From Longimicrobiales bacterium (GTDB lineage Bacteria > Gemmatimonadota > Gemmatimonadetes > Longimicrobiales > Gaopeijiaceae), in NCBI GenBank assembly GCA_028278645.1, contig JANQDZ010000034.1, positions 62,001 to 126,000 on the forward strand: a DNA stretch of 64,000 bases. The letters are read 5' to 3'. Made by a program: the position numbers and the translations under genes. Position 1 is the first letter of the stretch. Each line of letters starts with the position of its first letter. The notes under the pieces are model-generated. The model was given only the letters and a program-made list of their open reading frames with translations, did no database searches and was not told where the DNA came from. This document shows positions 1-9,551 of this stretch, one piece after another.

Positions 1-258
1 GCCCAGAACCGGCAACACAGTGTGAGCTGCTACGACCCCCGCCAGATGGGCTGCCCCTCCCGCTGCGGCGATAATCACCTCGAGCCCTCGGCCTTCGGCC
101 AGGGAAGCCCAGTCGGCCACCTCGTGAGGAGTCCTATGAGCTGACAGGGCCAGCGTTTCCGTGGGTATTCCCAGGCCTTCCAGGGTGTCCACGGCGTGTC
201 TCATCGTTTCCCAATCGGAGCGGGACCCCATAATCACACCAACCAAAGGATCCTTCAT
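1..258 (-). CDS. purE: N5-carboxyaminoimidazole ribonucleotide mutase, partial
   Basis: Class I PurE interconverts N5-CAIR and CAIR in de novo purine synthesis in the cytoplasm. Only the first 86 codons lie in the window; the gene runs off the left edge. From ATG 258 the protein starts [15 protein letters not shown] and shows the class I PurE signatures GSRSD (residues 11-15) and SAHRTP (39-44), followed by an [11 protein letters not shown] segment typical of the substrate-binding loop. A GAGAGG Shine-Dalgarno precedes the ATG. It is divergent from the outer-membrane protein gene at 478; the 219 bp between them must hold both promoters. The usual partner purK is not visible and may lie further left. 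The family call is secure despite the truncation. Confidence 0.93.
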   Translation of the reverse strand, partial: MKDPLVGVIMGSRSDWETMRHAVDTLEGLGIPTETLALSAHRTPHEVADWASLAEGRGLEVIIAAAGGAAHLAGVVAAHTVLPVLG

Positions 259-477
259 CAGTCGTCCTCTCTTCCGGAGTTTGAATAAGACGGCAAGGAT
301 GGCCCCTGCGATATGCCAGGTCAAGGCAAGGCAGGGTCAAAAAGCCCCATGAAGAACGAACCGCTTGTTTCAACCCCCCTGGGGAGGGCATTTTGTAATA
401 GAGGAAGGATTTCTCTGAGAGTTGGTCTTTCTGCCGGGCTTCCCGGCCCGGCGCCCGTGCCTCCGGAGGAAGTGATA

Positions 478-1530
478 ATGGTTCGCAAGATCGCAGGCTC
501 CCTACCCCTGGTAGTTCTCCTGGCCCTTTCCCAACCGCTCGCCGCCCAAACCGATCCGCCCCACGAATGGACCCCCGATCGGGCGGATGCCGAAGCCCCC
601 GCCAGCATTACTCAGGACAGAGTCCTGCCAAAAGGGGCCTTCCAGCTGGGTGTGCGTTTCCTCTACTCAGGTATGAGTGGCCAGGGCTACGGAACCGACT
701 CCCTGACCGTGGACCAGGTACTGACCCTGTTCGACGTGGCCAACAGCGAGATGGTCACCCAAGGATTGGCTGTCGACGTTCTCATGGGAGTGACCGACCG
801 AGTCACGGTGACCGCCACCGGGGTTTTTGCTCAGAAGGCAATGGATCACCTGTCCGGCCTCGAGGGCCAGCCCAACGCCTTCCTTTTCTATGAAACCGAG
901 GCATCCGGACTTCAGGACCTCTCGGTCCACGCCCTCTATGACGTTCTGAGCAGCGGTGATCTCCGATTCCACCTCCATGGCGGCGTTTCAATACCGGTCG
1001 GATCCATCGACTCCGGTGACGTAACTCCGTTCTCGAACCCGGATGAAACCCAACTCCCCTACATGCAACAGTTGGGGTCTGGGACCATTGATCTCACCCC
1101 CGGCTTCACCTTCAACATTCAGAACCATCGGGCCTCCCTCGGAGTCCAGGGCAAGGCGACGATTCGCATGGGCGAGAATGACCGGGGTTGGGCCTTGGGG
1201 GACCTTTACCTGGCCAATATGTGGGCAGGCATCAAGGCCTCTGAATGGGCCTCAGCCTCCCTCGGCCTCCAGTACTCTAATTGGGGGAACGTGGAGGGGT
1301 TCGACGAAGATCTGAACGCGAACGAGAGCCCAGCCCATAACACGCTTACCCAGGCAGGGTGGCGGGTGGATCTCCCGATAGGGGTGAACTTCGTCATGCC
1401 CGAGGGGCAGTTCGAGGGTCACCGGTTGAGCGTGGACTTCCTGTTCCCCATCCACCAGGACCTGGACGGGCCTCAGCTGAGGCACAACTGGAGCGTGGTG
1501 GCGGGGTGGAGCGTGGATATCGGGTTCTGA
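478..1530 (+). CDS. Outer-membrane beta-barrel protein of unknown function
   Basis: Predicted 350-residue exported protein. The start at ATG 478 was chosen because GGAGGA (465-470) sits 7 bases upstream and the residues after it form a clean signal peptide (MVRKIAGSLPLVVLLALSQPLAAQ region); longer upstream reading has no such features. The mature part has alternating hydrophobic/polar stretches, many Gly and aromatic residues, and ends in WSVDIGF, a terminal Phe like that recognised by the BAM machinery. Phrases such as LPKGAFQLGVRFLYSG and VTDRVTVTATGVFAQKAMD resemble transporter-like barrel proteins of the MetA/phenol-degradation type, which is a fold-level resemblance only. No substrate can be assigned. 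It is a single gene followed by a strong hairpin. Confidence 0.7.
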   Translation: MVRKIAGSLPLVVLLALSQPLAAQTDPPHEWTPDRADAEAPASITQDRVLPKGAFQLGVRFLYSGMSGQGYGTDSLTVDQVLTLFDVANSEMVTQGLAVDVLMGVTDRVTVTATGVFAQKAMDHLSGLEGQPNAFLFYETEASGLQDLSVHALYDVLSSGDLRFHLHGGVSIPVGSIDSGDVTPFSNPDETQLPYMQQLGSGTIDLTPGFTFNIQNHRASLGVQGKATIRMGENDRGWALGDLYLANMWAGIKASEWASASLGLQYSNWGNVEGFDEDLNANESPAHNTLTQAGWRVDLPIGVNFVMPEGQFEGHRLSVDFLFPIHQDLDGPQLRHNWSVVAGWSVDIGF

Positions 1531-1571
1531 TTCCCGCGGACGCTCTCCCAAAACCATACCGAGACTGGTCA

Positions 1572-1614
1572 GAGGGCCCCGCCAGCCATTGCCGGCGGGG
1601 CCCTCAGTTGGTTT
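1572..1614 (+). terminator. Rho-independent terminator after the outer-membrane protein gene
   Basis: A perfect 12-bp GC-rich stem (1572-1583 with 1594-1605, loop of 10) is followed by TTGGTTTT. It lies between convergent genes, so it can also limit read-through from tyrS, although the minus side lacks a T-run. Confidence 0.8.
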
Positions 1615-1635
1615 TCCTCCGGGAAGGGGCCTCGG

Positions 1636-2916
1636 TCAGCCCTGAATCTTCACCAGGTGGTAGTTCTTCTTCCCCTTTCTTAGGACCAAGAACTGACCTC
1701 CCAGGGCATCCCCCATCCCGGCCCTGGCTTCCACGTCCTCCACCCTGACATTGTTGAGATAGACACCTCCGCCTTGAATCGCCCGCCGTGCATCGCCCTT
1801 GGAGGAGGCCACCCCGGATTCCGCCAGGAGGTCCAGGAGAGGAGTCCCCTCCCCGGAGAGCGTCTCTTTCGAGACCTCTGACGCGGGCACATCCGAGAAG
1901 ATTTCCGAGACCTCCTCAGCAGTCAGCCCCTCCAAGGCACCCCCGAACAATACCTGGGTGGCCTGCTCGGCCCGTGAAAGACCCGTCTCACCGTGGACCC
2001 GGCGTGTAACGTCGGTGGCCAGGGCTCGTTGGGCCGCCCTCTCATGGGGCCGCTCCGCCAGGACCGCCTCCAGACCCTCAACCTCGCCCGGGCCAAAAAG
2101 CGTAAACAGCTTGAGATATGAAATGACGTCGCCGTCATCCGTGTTCAACCAGTACTGGTAGAACCGATATGGCGAAGTCCGTTCCGGGTCCAACCACACC
2201 GCTCCCTCTTCTGTCTTTCCGAACTTCGCCCCGGTCGCAGTGGTCAGCAGAGGGAAGACGAGCCCGAAAGCTTTTTCACCCCGCACCCGGCGAATGAGGT
2301 CGATGCCGGCCGTGATGTTACCCCATTGGTCACTGCCTCCCATCTGAACGGTGCATCCGTACCGCTCGTTCAGAACGAGGAAATCGTAGGATTGCATTAG
2401 GACGTAGCTGAACTCGGTGAAGGAAATCCCTCCCTCCTCCTCTTCCAGGCGCCTCCGGATGCTCTCTTTTCGCATGAGAGCATTCACGGAGAAATGCTTG
2501 CCTACCTCCCGGAGGAAATCGACCGTCTTCAACTCACCCAGCCACTCGAGGTTATTCACCATTCTGGCCGGGTTGGTGTTTGTCTCGAAGTCGAGGAAGT
2601 GCTCCAACTGGCCACGAATTCCCGCCAGGTTCTCGGCGGCCTGCTCTTTGGACAACAGCTGACGCTCCTGATCCTTCCCCGACGGATCTCCGATCAAGCC
2701 CGTTCCTCCTCCGACCAATCCGATGGGGGAATGCCCGGCCCTTTGGAGGTGGACCAGCCCCATGATGGTCAGGAGGTTCCCCACGTGGAGGGAAGAGGAA
2801 GTGGGATCGAACCCGATATAGGCGGTCCTCGGCTCCTCCGAGAAAGCTTCGTGCGCCCCCTCCGTCAGATCTTGGAGCATTCCTCGCCAATGGTATTCGT
2901 CTACAGGGTTCTTCAT
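1636..2916 (-). CDS. tyrS: Tyrosyl-tRNA synthetase
   Basis: Class I aminoacyl-tRNA synthetase that charges tRNA-Tyr with tyrosine using ATP; cytoplasmic. The 426-residue length fits bacterial TyrRS. Visible motifs are AYIGFDPTSSSLHVGN, with HVGN as the HIGH-type signature (residues 44-47), the tyrosine-binding segment QMGGSDQWGNITAG, and KFGKT near residue 230 as the KMSKS-type loop. The C-terminus (GVASSKGDARRAIQGGGVYL and on) is the S4-like RNA-binding domain. The ATG at 2916 has GGAGA just upstream. It follows menE on the same strand after 102 bp and may be read from the men operon or its own promoter. No T-box-like leader is evident. Confidence 0.96.
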   Translation of the reverse strand: MKNPVDEYHWRGMLQDLTEGAHEAFSEEPRTAYIGFDPTSSSLHVGNLLTIMGLVHLQRAGHSPIGLVGGGTGLIGDPSGKDQERQLLSKEQAAENLAGIRGQLEHFLDFETNTNPARMVNNLEWLGELKTVDFLREVGKHFSVNALMRKESIRRRLEEEEGGISFTEFSYVLMQSYDFLVLNERYGCTVQMGGSDQWGNITAGIDLIRRVRGEKAFGLVFPLLTTATGAKFGKTEEGAVWLDPERTSPYRFYQYWLNTDDGDVISYLKLFTLFGPGEVEGLEAVLAERPHERAAQRALATDVTRRVHGETGLSRAEQATQVLFGGALEGLTAEEVSEIFSDVPASEVSKETLSGEGTPLLDLLAESGVASSKGDARRAIQGGGVYLNNVRVEDVEARAGMGDALGGQFLVLRKGKKNYHLVKIQG

Positions 2917-3018
2917 GCCGTCTCCACGCCCAGCTCAAAAGGGTTCATGGGCTCCCACCCACCCTTCTCTCGGCGGGTCGGAAATCAGAGAGAAAAATAG
3001 GGAAAAGGCGGTCGAAGG

Positions 3019-4368
3019 CTACCTGAACCGCGCCCGGACGGCGTCCCGATCCACTTTTCCGTTCGGGTTCCTCGGAATGGAACCCACTACTTCGAAGGCC
3101 TTTGGACACTTCGGCCCGGAGAGGTTCGACCGGGAATGGACGTCCAGCTCCCTCGACGAGAAAGATCCACCCGGCCGGATGGTCACCGCTGCCACGACCC
3201 TTTCGCCCCACTCTGGATCCGGGATTCCCACTACGGCCGCGGCCCTCACTTCCGGATGTTCTTCCAGCACGCTCTCCACCTCCAGGGGATCCACGTTGAC
3301 ACCACCGCTGATGATTCGATCGGAGAGCCGGCCGAGGATCCACAGATGTCCGTCCTCATCCTCTCGGGCCAGGTCCCCCGTCCGGAGCCATCCATCTGCA
3401 CCGGCCTGCCCCGGCGCCACCACCGGTCCTTTCACCAACAGCTCCCCTTCGGCCCCAATCCGGGATTCCAGCCCACGAAGAGGCAAGCCGACCGTCCCGG
3501 GTTTTTCCCGCACCAGGTCCGGTGGGGCTGTTGCCACCTGGGAGGCGGCCTGAGTCAAACCGTAGGTGAGGGCGATGGGGAATCCGGTTCGTAAGGCTGA
3601 GGAGACGAGATCCCGTTGGGCGGCGGCCCCTCCAATGAGAAGGCAGCGCAGGGACGCGGGTGCGGGTTTATCTCCCCACGCTGCAAGGACCCGGCTCAGC
3701 ATGGTGGGTACCAGCGAAGCGTGGGTGACCCCGCCCTCCTCCAGGAGTTGGAGGAATCCCGACACGGAGAACGGGCCACGACTGACCAGGCACGCCCCCA
3801 ACACCGCTGTCCGTGTGACCAACGCGATCCCGCCGACGTGCGCAGGCGACAAGGAGGCAAGCCAACGGTCCGCCGGGCCCAAACCCAACCTCGTCTTGGA
3901 TCCCTCGGCGCTAGCCAGGAGGTTTGCCACCGAGAGTGGGACGATCTTAGGTTCGCCGGAAGTGCCAGAGGTCAGAAGGCGCACCGCTTCCCGGGTCCCG
4001 TTGGACGGGGGGAGGGATGCCGTTGCCGGTGTTACCCCCGACAATGATGACAGCGGTGCGGACCCTTTCAGGATCAGAAAGGGAGATAGGGCTTCCAACG
4101 CCTTGGTCCTCTCCCGCTCGGTCCACGCTTCGTTGAGGGGAGCCGCCGATGCCCCGGCTCTCCATATGCCGTGAAGGGCCACCAGGCCATCCCGAGAAAC
4201 CGAGCCCGGCAGCGCCACCAGCTTCCCGGGTCCCGCTCCGAGAGCTTGCAGCTTCCGGGCGACCTCGTCGGCCCTTTCCAGGAGATCCTGATAAGAAAGA
4301 GACCCCTCTGCGTCGTCGAGGGCCAATGAGCTTGGCGCCTTTGAGCTCGCCGACGTCAGAAAGGGCAT
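3019..4368 (-). CDS. menE: o-Succinylbenzoate--CoA ligase (MenE)
   Basis: ANL-superfamily acyl-CoA synthetase that activates o-succinylbenzoate with ATP and CoA for menaquinone synthesis. The 449-residue protein has the AMP-binding P-loop LTSGTSGEPKIVPLS, the TYGLTQAAS adenylate motif, the hinge segment GWLRTGDLAREDEDGHLWILGR with RLSDRIISGG, and a C-terminal NPNGKVDRDAV with the catalytic lysine. It is the last gene of menF-D-B-A-E. Its ATG (4366-4368) overlaps the menA stop by one base (TGATG), so translation is probably coupled. The general family could include other acyl-CoA ligases, but the position makes MenE very likely. Confidence 0.92.
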   Translation of the reverse strand: MPFLTSASSKAPSSLALDDAEGSLSYQDLLERADEVARKLQALGAGPGKLVALPGSVSRDGLVALHGIWRAGASAAPLNEAWTERERTKALEALSPFLILKGSAPLSSLSGVTPATASLPPSNGTREAVRLLTSGTSGEPKIVPLSVANLLASAEGSKTRLGLGPADRWLASLSPAHVGGIALVTRTAVLGACLVSRGPFSVSGFLQLLEEGGVTHASLVPTMLSRVLAAWGDKPAPASLRCLLIGGAAAQRDLVSSALRTGFPIALTYGLTQAASQVATAPPDLVREKPGTVGLPLRGLESRIGAEGELLVKGPVVAPGQAGADGWLRTGDLAREDEDGHLWILGRLSDRIISGGVNVDPLEVESVLEEHPEVRAAAVVGIPDPEWGERVVAAVTIRPGGSFSSRELDVHSRSNLSGPKCPKAFEVVGSIPRNPNGKVDRDAVRARFR

Positions 4369-5258
4369 CAGCCCAAAGCCAGTGTAATCCCGAGAAGGAC
4401 TCCGTAGAGCCCCGCGGCTTGAGCGGTTCCACCCAATGGGGGGATCAGTGTTCGCGGGTCCCGCCCCTCATGGAACCGCAAGATTGACGAGATCGGCCTG
4501 AGGAGACGGACGGCAACCAACAGAGTGAGGAAGGTCAACGGGCTCCAACCAAAAAAGGCTATGCCGACGGCCGGTACGGAGAGGGCAAAAAGAACCAGGA
4601 GCACAAACTCGAATTTTGTCCCGAGCACGCCGATTCGGACCGCCAGGGTCCTTTTACCGGCCGCCTCGTCGGTCTTTATGTCTCGGAGGTTGTTCACGAC
4701 AAGGATGGCTGTGGCCATGGCTCCCATCCCCGCGCCGGCGAGAAGAACTTCGGCGCCAAAAGAGAGGGTTTGGACCCAGAACGTTCCACCCACAGCCACC
4801 AGACCGAAGAACACGAAGACAAAAACGTCCCCCAGGCCGTGGTACGCCAATGGGAACGGACCCCCAGTATAGGCGACAGCGCAAAGAACCGATGCGATCC
4901 CGATGATCAGAACGGGGACCCCGCCGACGCCCACGAGATACACCCCGAGGAGGAGGGCCAGGGCCAGGACCAGGAATGCACCGTTCCGTACGGTCTTTGG
5001 TGGCAGGAGGCCGGCTTGAGTAGCCCGTACGGGCCCGACCCGATCCTCGGTATCCCCACCCCTGAGGTGGTCGTAGTAGTCATTCGCCAGGTTGGTCCCG
5101 ATCTGGATCAGGAGGGCCCCGACCAGGGCGGCAAGGGCCGGCCCAACCCGCATACTCCCACTCCGCAGGGCCAGGCCGGTGCCCAACAGAACCGGGGCTG
5201 CGGCGGCTGTCAGAGTCCGAGGGCGAGATGCCAGTACCCAGATCTTGTACCTGGGCAT
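4368..5258 (-). CDS. menA: 1,4-dihydroxy-2-naphthoate polyprenyltransferase (MenA)
   Basis: UbiA-family integral membrane enzyme that attaches the polyprenyl tail to 1,4-dihydroxy-2-naphthoate, giving demethylmenaquinone. About 296 residues with roughly eight hydrophobic helices. The first Asp-rich motif is NLANDYYDHLRGGDTEDR and the second region is NNLRDIKTDEAAGKRTLAVRIG, both prenyl-diphosphate/Mg2+ binding. I chose ATG 5258 because MPRYKIWVLASRPRTLTAAA aligns with known MenA N-termini. An in-frame GTG at 5315 would overlap the menB stop by 16 bp and add 19 residues with no family support, but it cannot be excluded. It sits between menB and menE. Confidence 0.92.
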   Translation of the reverse strand: MPRYKIWVLASRPRTLTAAAAPVLLGTGLALRSGSMRVGPALAALVGALLIQIGTNLANDYYDHLRGGDTEDRVGPVRATQAGLLPPKTVRNGAFLVLALALLLGVYLVGVGGVPVLIIGIASVLCAVAYTGGPFPLAYHGLGDVFVFVFFGLVAVGGTFWVQTLSFGAEVLLAGAGMGAMATAILVVNNLRDIKTDEAAGKRTLAVRIGVLGTKFEFVLLVLFALSVPAVGIAFFGWSPLTFLTLLVAVRLLRPISSILRFHEGRDPRTLIPPLGGTAQAAGLYGVLLGITLALG

Positions 5259-5299
5259 TTCCTTCGGGCGGGAGTGCCTCCCGGCAGCGACGTACTTCC

Positions 5300-6139
5300 C
5301 TACCAGGGAAGCCACGGGTATTTCCGGAAGTCGGGTTTCCGCTTTTCTATGTAGGCGTTCTTCGCTTCCTGTGCCTCTTCAGTCATGTAAAACAGTAGCG
5401 TGGAGTTGCCCGCAAGCTCCTGGAGGCCGGCCTGACCGTCCACGGCCGCGTTGAAGGCGGACTTGAGAAGCCGGATGGAGAGGGGGCTCTTGTCCAGGAT
5501 CTCCTGAGCCCACTTCCAACCTTCCTCTTCCAGGGTTTCCACCGGAACCACCGCGTTGACAAGGCCCATGGCTTCGGCTTCCTCCGCTCCGTATTGGCGG
5601 CAGAGGAACCAGATTTCCCGGGCTTTTTTCTGCCCGATGATGCTCGCGAGGTAGGATGCCCCGAAGCCGCCATCGAAGCTCCCCACCTTGGGCCCGGTTT
5701 GACCGAACACGGCATTCTCGGCTGCGATCGTTAGGTCGCATATCACGTGAAGGACATGACCACCCCCGATGGCATACCCGGCCACGAGAGCGATGACCGG
5801 CTTGGGCATGCTCCGGATGTAACGTTGAAGCTCCAGAACGTTCAGCCTTGGCACACCGTCACTTCCCACATACCCGGCTTCCCCTCGGACCCGCTGATCC
5901 CCACCGGAGCAGAAAGCGTACTTCCCATCCTTGGCCGGGCCATTGCCCGTGAACAACACCACACCGATCTCCGTGTCCTCACCAGCATCTCGGAAGGCTT
6001 CTTGAAGCTCCAGGAGAGTATCCGGGCGGAAGGCGTTCCTCACCTCGGGCCGATTGAAGGCGATCCGGGCGACACCATCGCACTTGTGGTATGTGATGTC
6101 CTGATACTCCTTCACCTCTGTCCAGTCCGGTCTACTCAT
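5300..6139 (-). CDS. menB: 1,4-dihydroxy-2-naphthoyl-CoA synthase (MenB)
   Basis: Crotonase-fold enzyme that closes the second ring of o-succinylbenzoyl-CoA to give DHNA-CoA. The 279-residue protein has the oxyanion-hole and active-site segments [11 protein letters not shown] and [11 protein letters not shown], and [14 protein letters not shown], which is characteristic of MenB rather than other enoyl-CoA hydratases. I chose ATG 6139, which gives [12 protein letters not shown], because it overlaps the menD stop (ATGAGTAG), as the other junctions of this operon do. An upstream in-frame ATG at 6181 would lie deeper in menD. Confidence 0.95.
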   Translation of the reverse strand: MSRPDWTEVKEYQDITYHKCDGVARIAFNRPEVRNAFRPDTLLELQEAFRDAGEDTEIGVVLFTGNGPAKDGKYAFCSGGDQRVRGEAGYVGSDGVPRLNVLELQRYIRSMPKPVIALVAGYAIGGGHVLHVICDLTIAAENAVFGQTGPKVGSFDGGFGASYLASIIGQKKAREIWFLCRQYGAEEAEAMGLVNAVVPVETLEEEGWKWAQEILDKSPLSIRLLKSAFNAAVDGQAGLQELAGNSTLLFYMTEEAQEAKNAYIEKRKPDFRKYPWLPW

Positions 6140-7970
6140 TCGAATCAGTCCTTTGGGGTCCAAAACCTTCAAAAGCTCCAACCACGTTTTTGATCATCCG
6201 GGCTCGTCCCTCGTGGGTTTTCCGTCGATCGGTCCGTACCTCCAAAATGGCCGGTCCCCGGGCATCCAGCACCTTGGAGAACTCAGCCCGGAAACCTTGC
6301 AGGGTATCGGCTCGACCATACCGGATACCGTAGAGGTCAGCCGCCTTCCCGAAGTCCAGCCCGTGGGGCGTGGCAAAAAACCGAGTGAACGCCGGCTCGT
6401 GCTCCCTCACGGGAAGGGTGTGAAAGATCCCACCGCCATCATTGTTCACTACCACAAGAACGACCCGGGCCTGGAGATCCTTGAGTCCCAGAAGCCCGTT
6501 CATGTCATGGAAAAACGCCAAGTCTCCCAGGACCCCGACGGTGGGGGGACTCACATCGGATCCCTGGGAAATCCCCAACGTAGTTGACACCAGTCCATCG
6601 ATTCCGCTGACCCCCCGGTTCCCAAACACCTGGATCCCCGTTTCTCTGGACCCGGAAAAGGCGTCCAAGTCCCGGATGGGCATGCTGGAAGCCACCAGAA
6701 GGTCTGCCCCTTCCGGGAGGGCCTCGGTGACGGCGGCGAGAATCTCGCCCTCGAGGAGCTCCCCCGGTTCGCCGGATTCCAACGTCCGTCGGGTCCGGGC
6801 CTCGGCTTCGGCCCAAAGCTGGGTCCACCCGGACTCCTGGCTGGGACCTGGACCTTTTGTCAGCTGTGGTAGAATTCGGGCAGGCGACCCTGTGAGGTAG
6901 TCGTGGGCCGAGGCCAGGTGGTCCTTCCACCGGTGACCATCGTCGACCACAACCTGATAGGCATTGGACGCCTCCTCCAGGTACCGGAGGAGCGCAGCCG
7001 ACGTGGGCGACCCTCCGACACGCAAAACGAAGTCCGGAGCGAGAATTTCCCTGGCTCGCTCCGACCGTAAGAAAAAGTCATATCCGTTTACCACCGTCGC
7101 CCCTTCCGACGGCACGAACCGAGCGCCTGACAACGGGTCTGCCAACACCGGGATCCCCTTGGCTGCGCTCAGCGCCAAAACGGCAGGGCCAACTTCCTCG
7201 GCATTGGGAACCGGACCGGCCACGATCACCCCCCTCACTCCGGCTTCCATGGCACTCCGGACCCTGTCGAGCTCCGCTTCAGGCACCAAGATGGCTCGCG
7301 GAGAGACCTGAGTGAAGGCTTCACCGTCGGGACGCCCTACTCCCGCCCGAGGGTGTCGGTCACCGAACTCCTCCAGTTCCTCCCCCAGGGAGGGCCCCGG
7401 TTCCAAGTGCCCAGGGAGGTGTGCAACGGGCTCAAGCGGCTTCTCGAAAGGGAAATTTAGGTGTACCGGACCCCTGGGAGGCCCCATGGCCAAAAAAACG
7501 GCCCGGCCGGCCAGCGCCCTGAGATGCCGGATTGCCGGCCCGTCCAGGCGGGGAGGCTCCACCTCGAAGAACGCCCTGGGGAATGCCCCGAAAAGGCGCA
7601 GCTGGTCCATGGCCTGATTCCCGTCCGTGTCTCGGAGCCGATGCGGGCGGTCGGCGGTGAGGACCAAAAGTGGCACCTCCCCTTGGCAGGCTTCGATCAC
7701 GGCCGGGTAAAGGTTGGCCGCAGCAGTACCGGAAGTGGTGATCACGGCGGCCGGTCGGTTTGCTTTCTTCGCCACCCCCAGTGCGAAAAACCCAGCCGAG
7801 CGTTCATCAACGATGGAGAACATGCGGAACAGGCCGCTCTCGGCTGCCGCCAACACCAGGGGAGTCGATCGAGAGCCGGGGGCCACACAAACCTCCCGGA
7901 CCCCACTCCGGGCCAATTCCTCGAGAAAGGCTCGGGCCCAGATGGCGTTCTGGTTCCCTCGGCTCGTCAT
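6132..7970 (-). CDS. menD: SEPHCHC synthase (MenD)
   Basis: Thiamine-diphosphate enzyme that adds decarboxylated 2-oxoglutarate to isochorismate (Stetter-type addition), the first committed menaquinone step. 612 residues, close to the family norm. The N-terminal Pyr domain shows [23 protein letters not shown] (ThDP-activating Glu region) and [17 protein letters not shown]. The C-terminal PP domain has HDMNGLL and [15 protein letters not shown], the ThDP/Mg2+ motif. ATG 7970 overlaps the menF stop as ATGA, and an internal alignment with MenD N-termini supports it. Confidence 0.95.
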   Translation of the reverse strand: MTSRGNQNAIWARAFLEELARSGVREVCVAPGSRSTPLVLAAAESGLFRMFSIVDERSAGFFALGVAKKANRPAAVITTSGTAAANLYPAVIEACQGEVPLLVLTADRPHRLRDTDGNQAMDQLRLFGAFPRAFFEVEPPRLDGPAIRHLRALAGRAVFLAMGPPRGPVHLNFPFEKPLEPVAHLPGHLEPGPSLGEELEEFGDRHPRAGVGRPDGEAFTQVSPRAILVPEAELDRVRSAMEAGVRGVIVAGPVPNAEEVGPAVLALSAAKGIPVLADPLSGARFVPSEGATVVNGYDFFLRSERAREILAPDFVLRVGGSPTSAALLRYLEEASNAYQVVVDDGHRWKDHLASAHDYLTGSPARILPQLTKGPGPSQESGWTQLWAEAEARTRRTLESGEPGELLEGEILAAVTEALPEGADLLVASSMPIRDLDAFSGSRETGIQVFGNRGVSGIDGLVSTTLGISQGSDVSPPTVGVLGDLAFFHDMNGLLGLKDLQARVVLVVVNNDGGGIFHTLPVREHEPAFTRFFATPHGLDFGKAADLYGIRYGRADTLQGFRAEFSKVLDARGPAILEVRTDRRKTHEGRARMIKNVVGAFEGFGPQRTDSNE

Positions 7971-9379
7971 TCTCCGTGATCCTCCGGTCCCAGGTCGGTC
8001 CGTGCCCCGGAGAGGGCTTTCAGGACAGGCTGGAACTTGATCTGGGTTTCCGCCCACTCACCGGACGGGTCGGAGCCTGCCACGATCCCTGCGCCGGCGA
8101 ACAGCCGCCAGTCCTTCCCGATCCCTAGCGCCGACCGGAGAGCGGGGACAAAAACCCCATTCCCGTCGTTGTCGAACCACCCCACCGGCCCCGCATACCA
8201 CCCTCGTCGGAAGGGCTCTTCCGTTTTGAGCAGGTCCAGAGCTTTGTCGCGGGGAAAGCCGCATACCGCCGGTGTGGGGTGAAGGGCCTTGAGAGTGGAG
8301 ATGACGGTTTCTTCCGGATGGAGATTAGCGTTGATGACCGTTTCGAGGTGTTGGATCGTAGCCAGCGTAAGGACGTGTGGTTCGGCTTGGGCCCGAATCT
8401 CATCGGAAACACCCGCCAGCCGAGCCAACATATCCTCCACAGACACACGGTGTTCGTGCCGGTCTTTCTCGCTTTTGAGAAGCCGAGTCGCGTATTCCTC
8501 CTGCTCTTCTGCACTCGCACCCCGAGGGATGGACCCCGCCACCGCTGTCGCCTGGAATGCGCCGCCGGCCACCGTGGCCACTGTCTCTGGTGCAGCCCCA
8601 ACGAGGGCATGGCCAGGAACCGGCTCGAAGAGGAAGACATGAGATCCGGGGTTTTCTTTCCACAGATTCAAGACGACGTCCACCGGGTCCATGGCGCCCT
8701 CGAAGGACGCCGTGAGGGCCCGGGCCATGACAACTTTGGAGAGGTCGCCTCGAGACACTTCGAGCAGAGCCCGCTCGACCATTGCACCCCAGGTGTCTCG
8801 ATCCACGTCTGATCGCGTCGCCGGAACACACCGGCCTCGGTTTGCAGAGCCCGGGTCCTCGGCCACGAGGGAGTCCCGAACGGAGGCCAGCTCCTCCCGG
8901 AGTTCCTGCCGGCATCGAGCCGGATCCGGGGAGGGCGGGTGCAAGCGTCGGAGCGTGAGAATCCCGGTCGCCTCCCCTCCCACCATCTCCAGCTCGGGGA
9001 GGATAAACTGGGCGGAAGGGAAGTGGGCCCACTCCTCTCGCGCCTCATGATCGTCACTGAAGGAGAAGCCACCGAAGAGTCGCGGGGACGGTGGATTCAC
9101 CTGGGACCGCGGATCCTTCCAGGAACAGGAAAAGATCGTGCGGGCCTCCGACCAAACCTGGTCGAAGCGATCAGCGCCCTTTTTCCGGGAGTCCACCTCG
9201 ATGGAGGCGGCCGTTCCGATATGGGCAAACCAGCGACCCTCCCGAGCCCAGAATCCCCGGGGACCACCCCTTCCCCGCCGGAGGAGGATCGCCGGGTCCA
9301 CGTCCTCCAGGGGCACAGAGAGGGACACCAGTCGTTTTTCGACCGGAGTCGGATCCGTCACCGCCTTTGCCTTCGGCAT
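7967..9379 (-). CDS. menF: Isochorismate synthase (MenF)
   Basis: Chorismate-binding enzyme that converts chorismate to isochorismate, feeding MenD. About 470 residues from ATG 9379. The C-terminal catalytic core is plain: VAGSIPRGASAEEQEEYATR, KDRHEHRVSVEDML, HLETVINANLH, LHPTPAVCGFPRDKA, RGWYAGPVGWFDNDGNG and FAGAGIVAGSDPSGEWAET. The N-terminal third is poorly conserved, as is usual. A GGAGGTGA motif 10-13 bases upstream supports the ATG at 9379; in-frame starts further up have no support. It is the first gene of the men operon, so the operon promoter probably lies in 9380-9551. Confidence 0.93.
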   Translation of the reverse strand: MPKAKAVTDPTPVEKRLVSLSVPLEDVDPAILLRRGRGGPRGFWAREGRWFAHIGTAASIEVDSRKKGADRFDQVWSEARTIFSCSWKDPRSQVNPPSPRLFGGFSFSDDHEAREEWAHFPSAQFILPELEMVGGEATGILTLRRLHPPSPDPARCRQELREELASVRDSLVAEDPGSANRGRCVPATRSDVDRDTWGAMVERALLEVSRGDLSKVVMARALTASFEGAMDPVDVVLNLWKENPGSHVFLFEPVPGHALVGAAPETVATVAGGAFQATAVAGSIPRGASAEEQEEYATRLLKSEKDRHEHRVSVEDMLARLAGVSDEIRAQAEPHVLTLATIQHLETVINANLHPEETVISTLKALHPTPAVCGFPRDKALDLLKTEEPFRRGWYAGPVGWFDNDGNGVFVPALRSALGIGKDWRLFAGAGIVAGSDPSGEWAETQIKFQPVLKALSGARTDLGPEDHGE

Positions 9380-9551
9380 CCTGGCTTTGTCACCTCCATC
9401 GCATGTCAGGTGATCGCGGTCCAAAGTCCCGGAAAGCATGGAAATATAGGCCCCGCAACTCTTCCACCAAGAGGCGGGGGACCCATCCACGCCCTTTTCC
9501 GGGCGGATCCAGGGGTCGGTACCCGGAGGTAAGCCCAGCGATCCGGACGGC

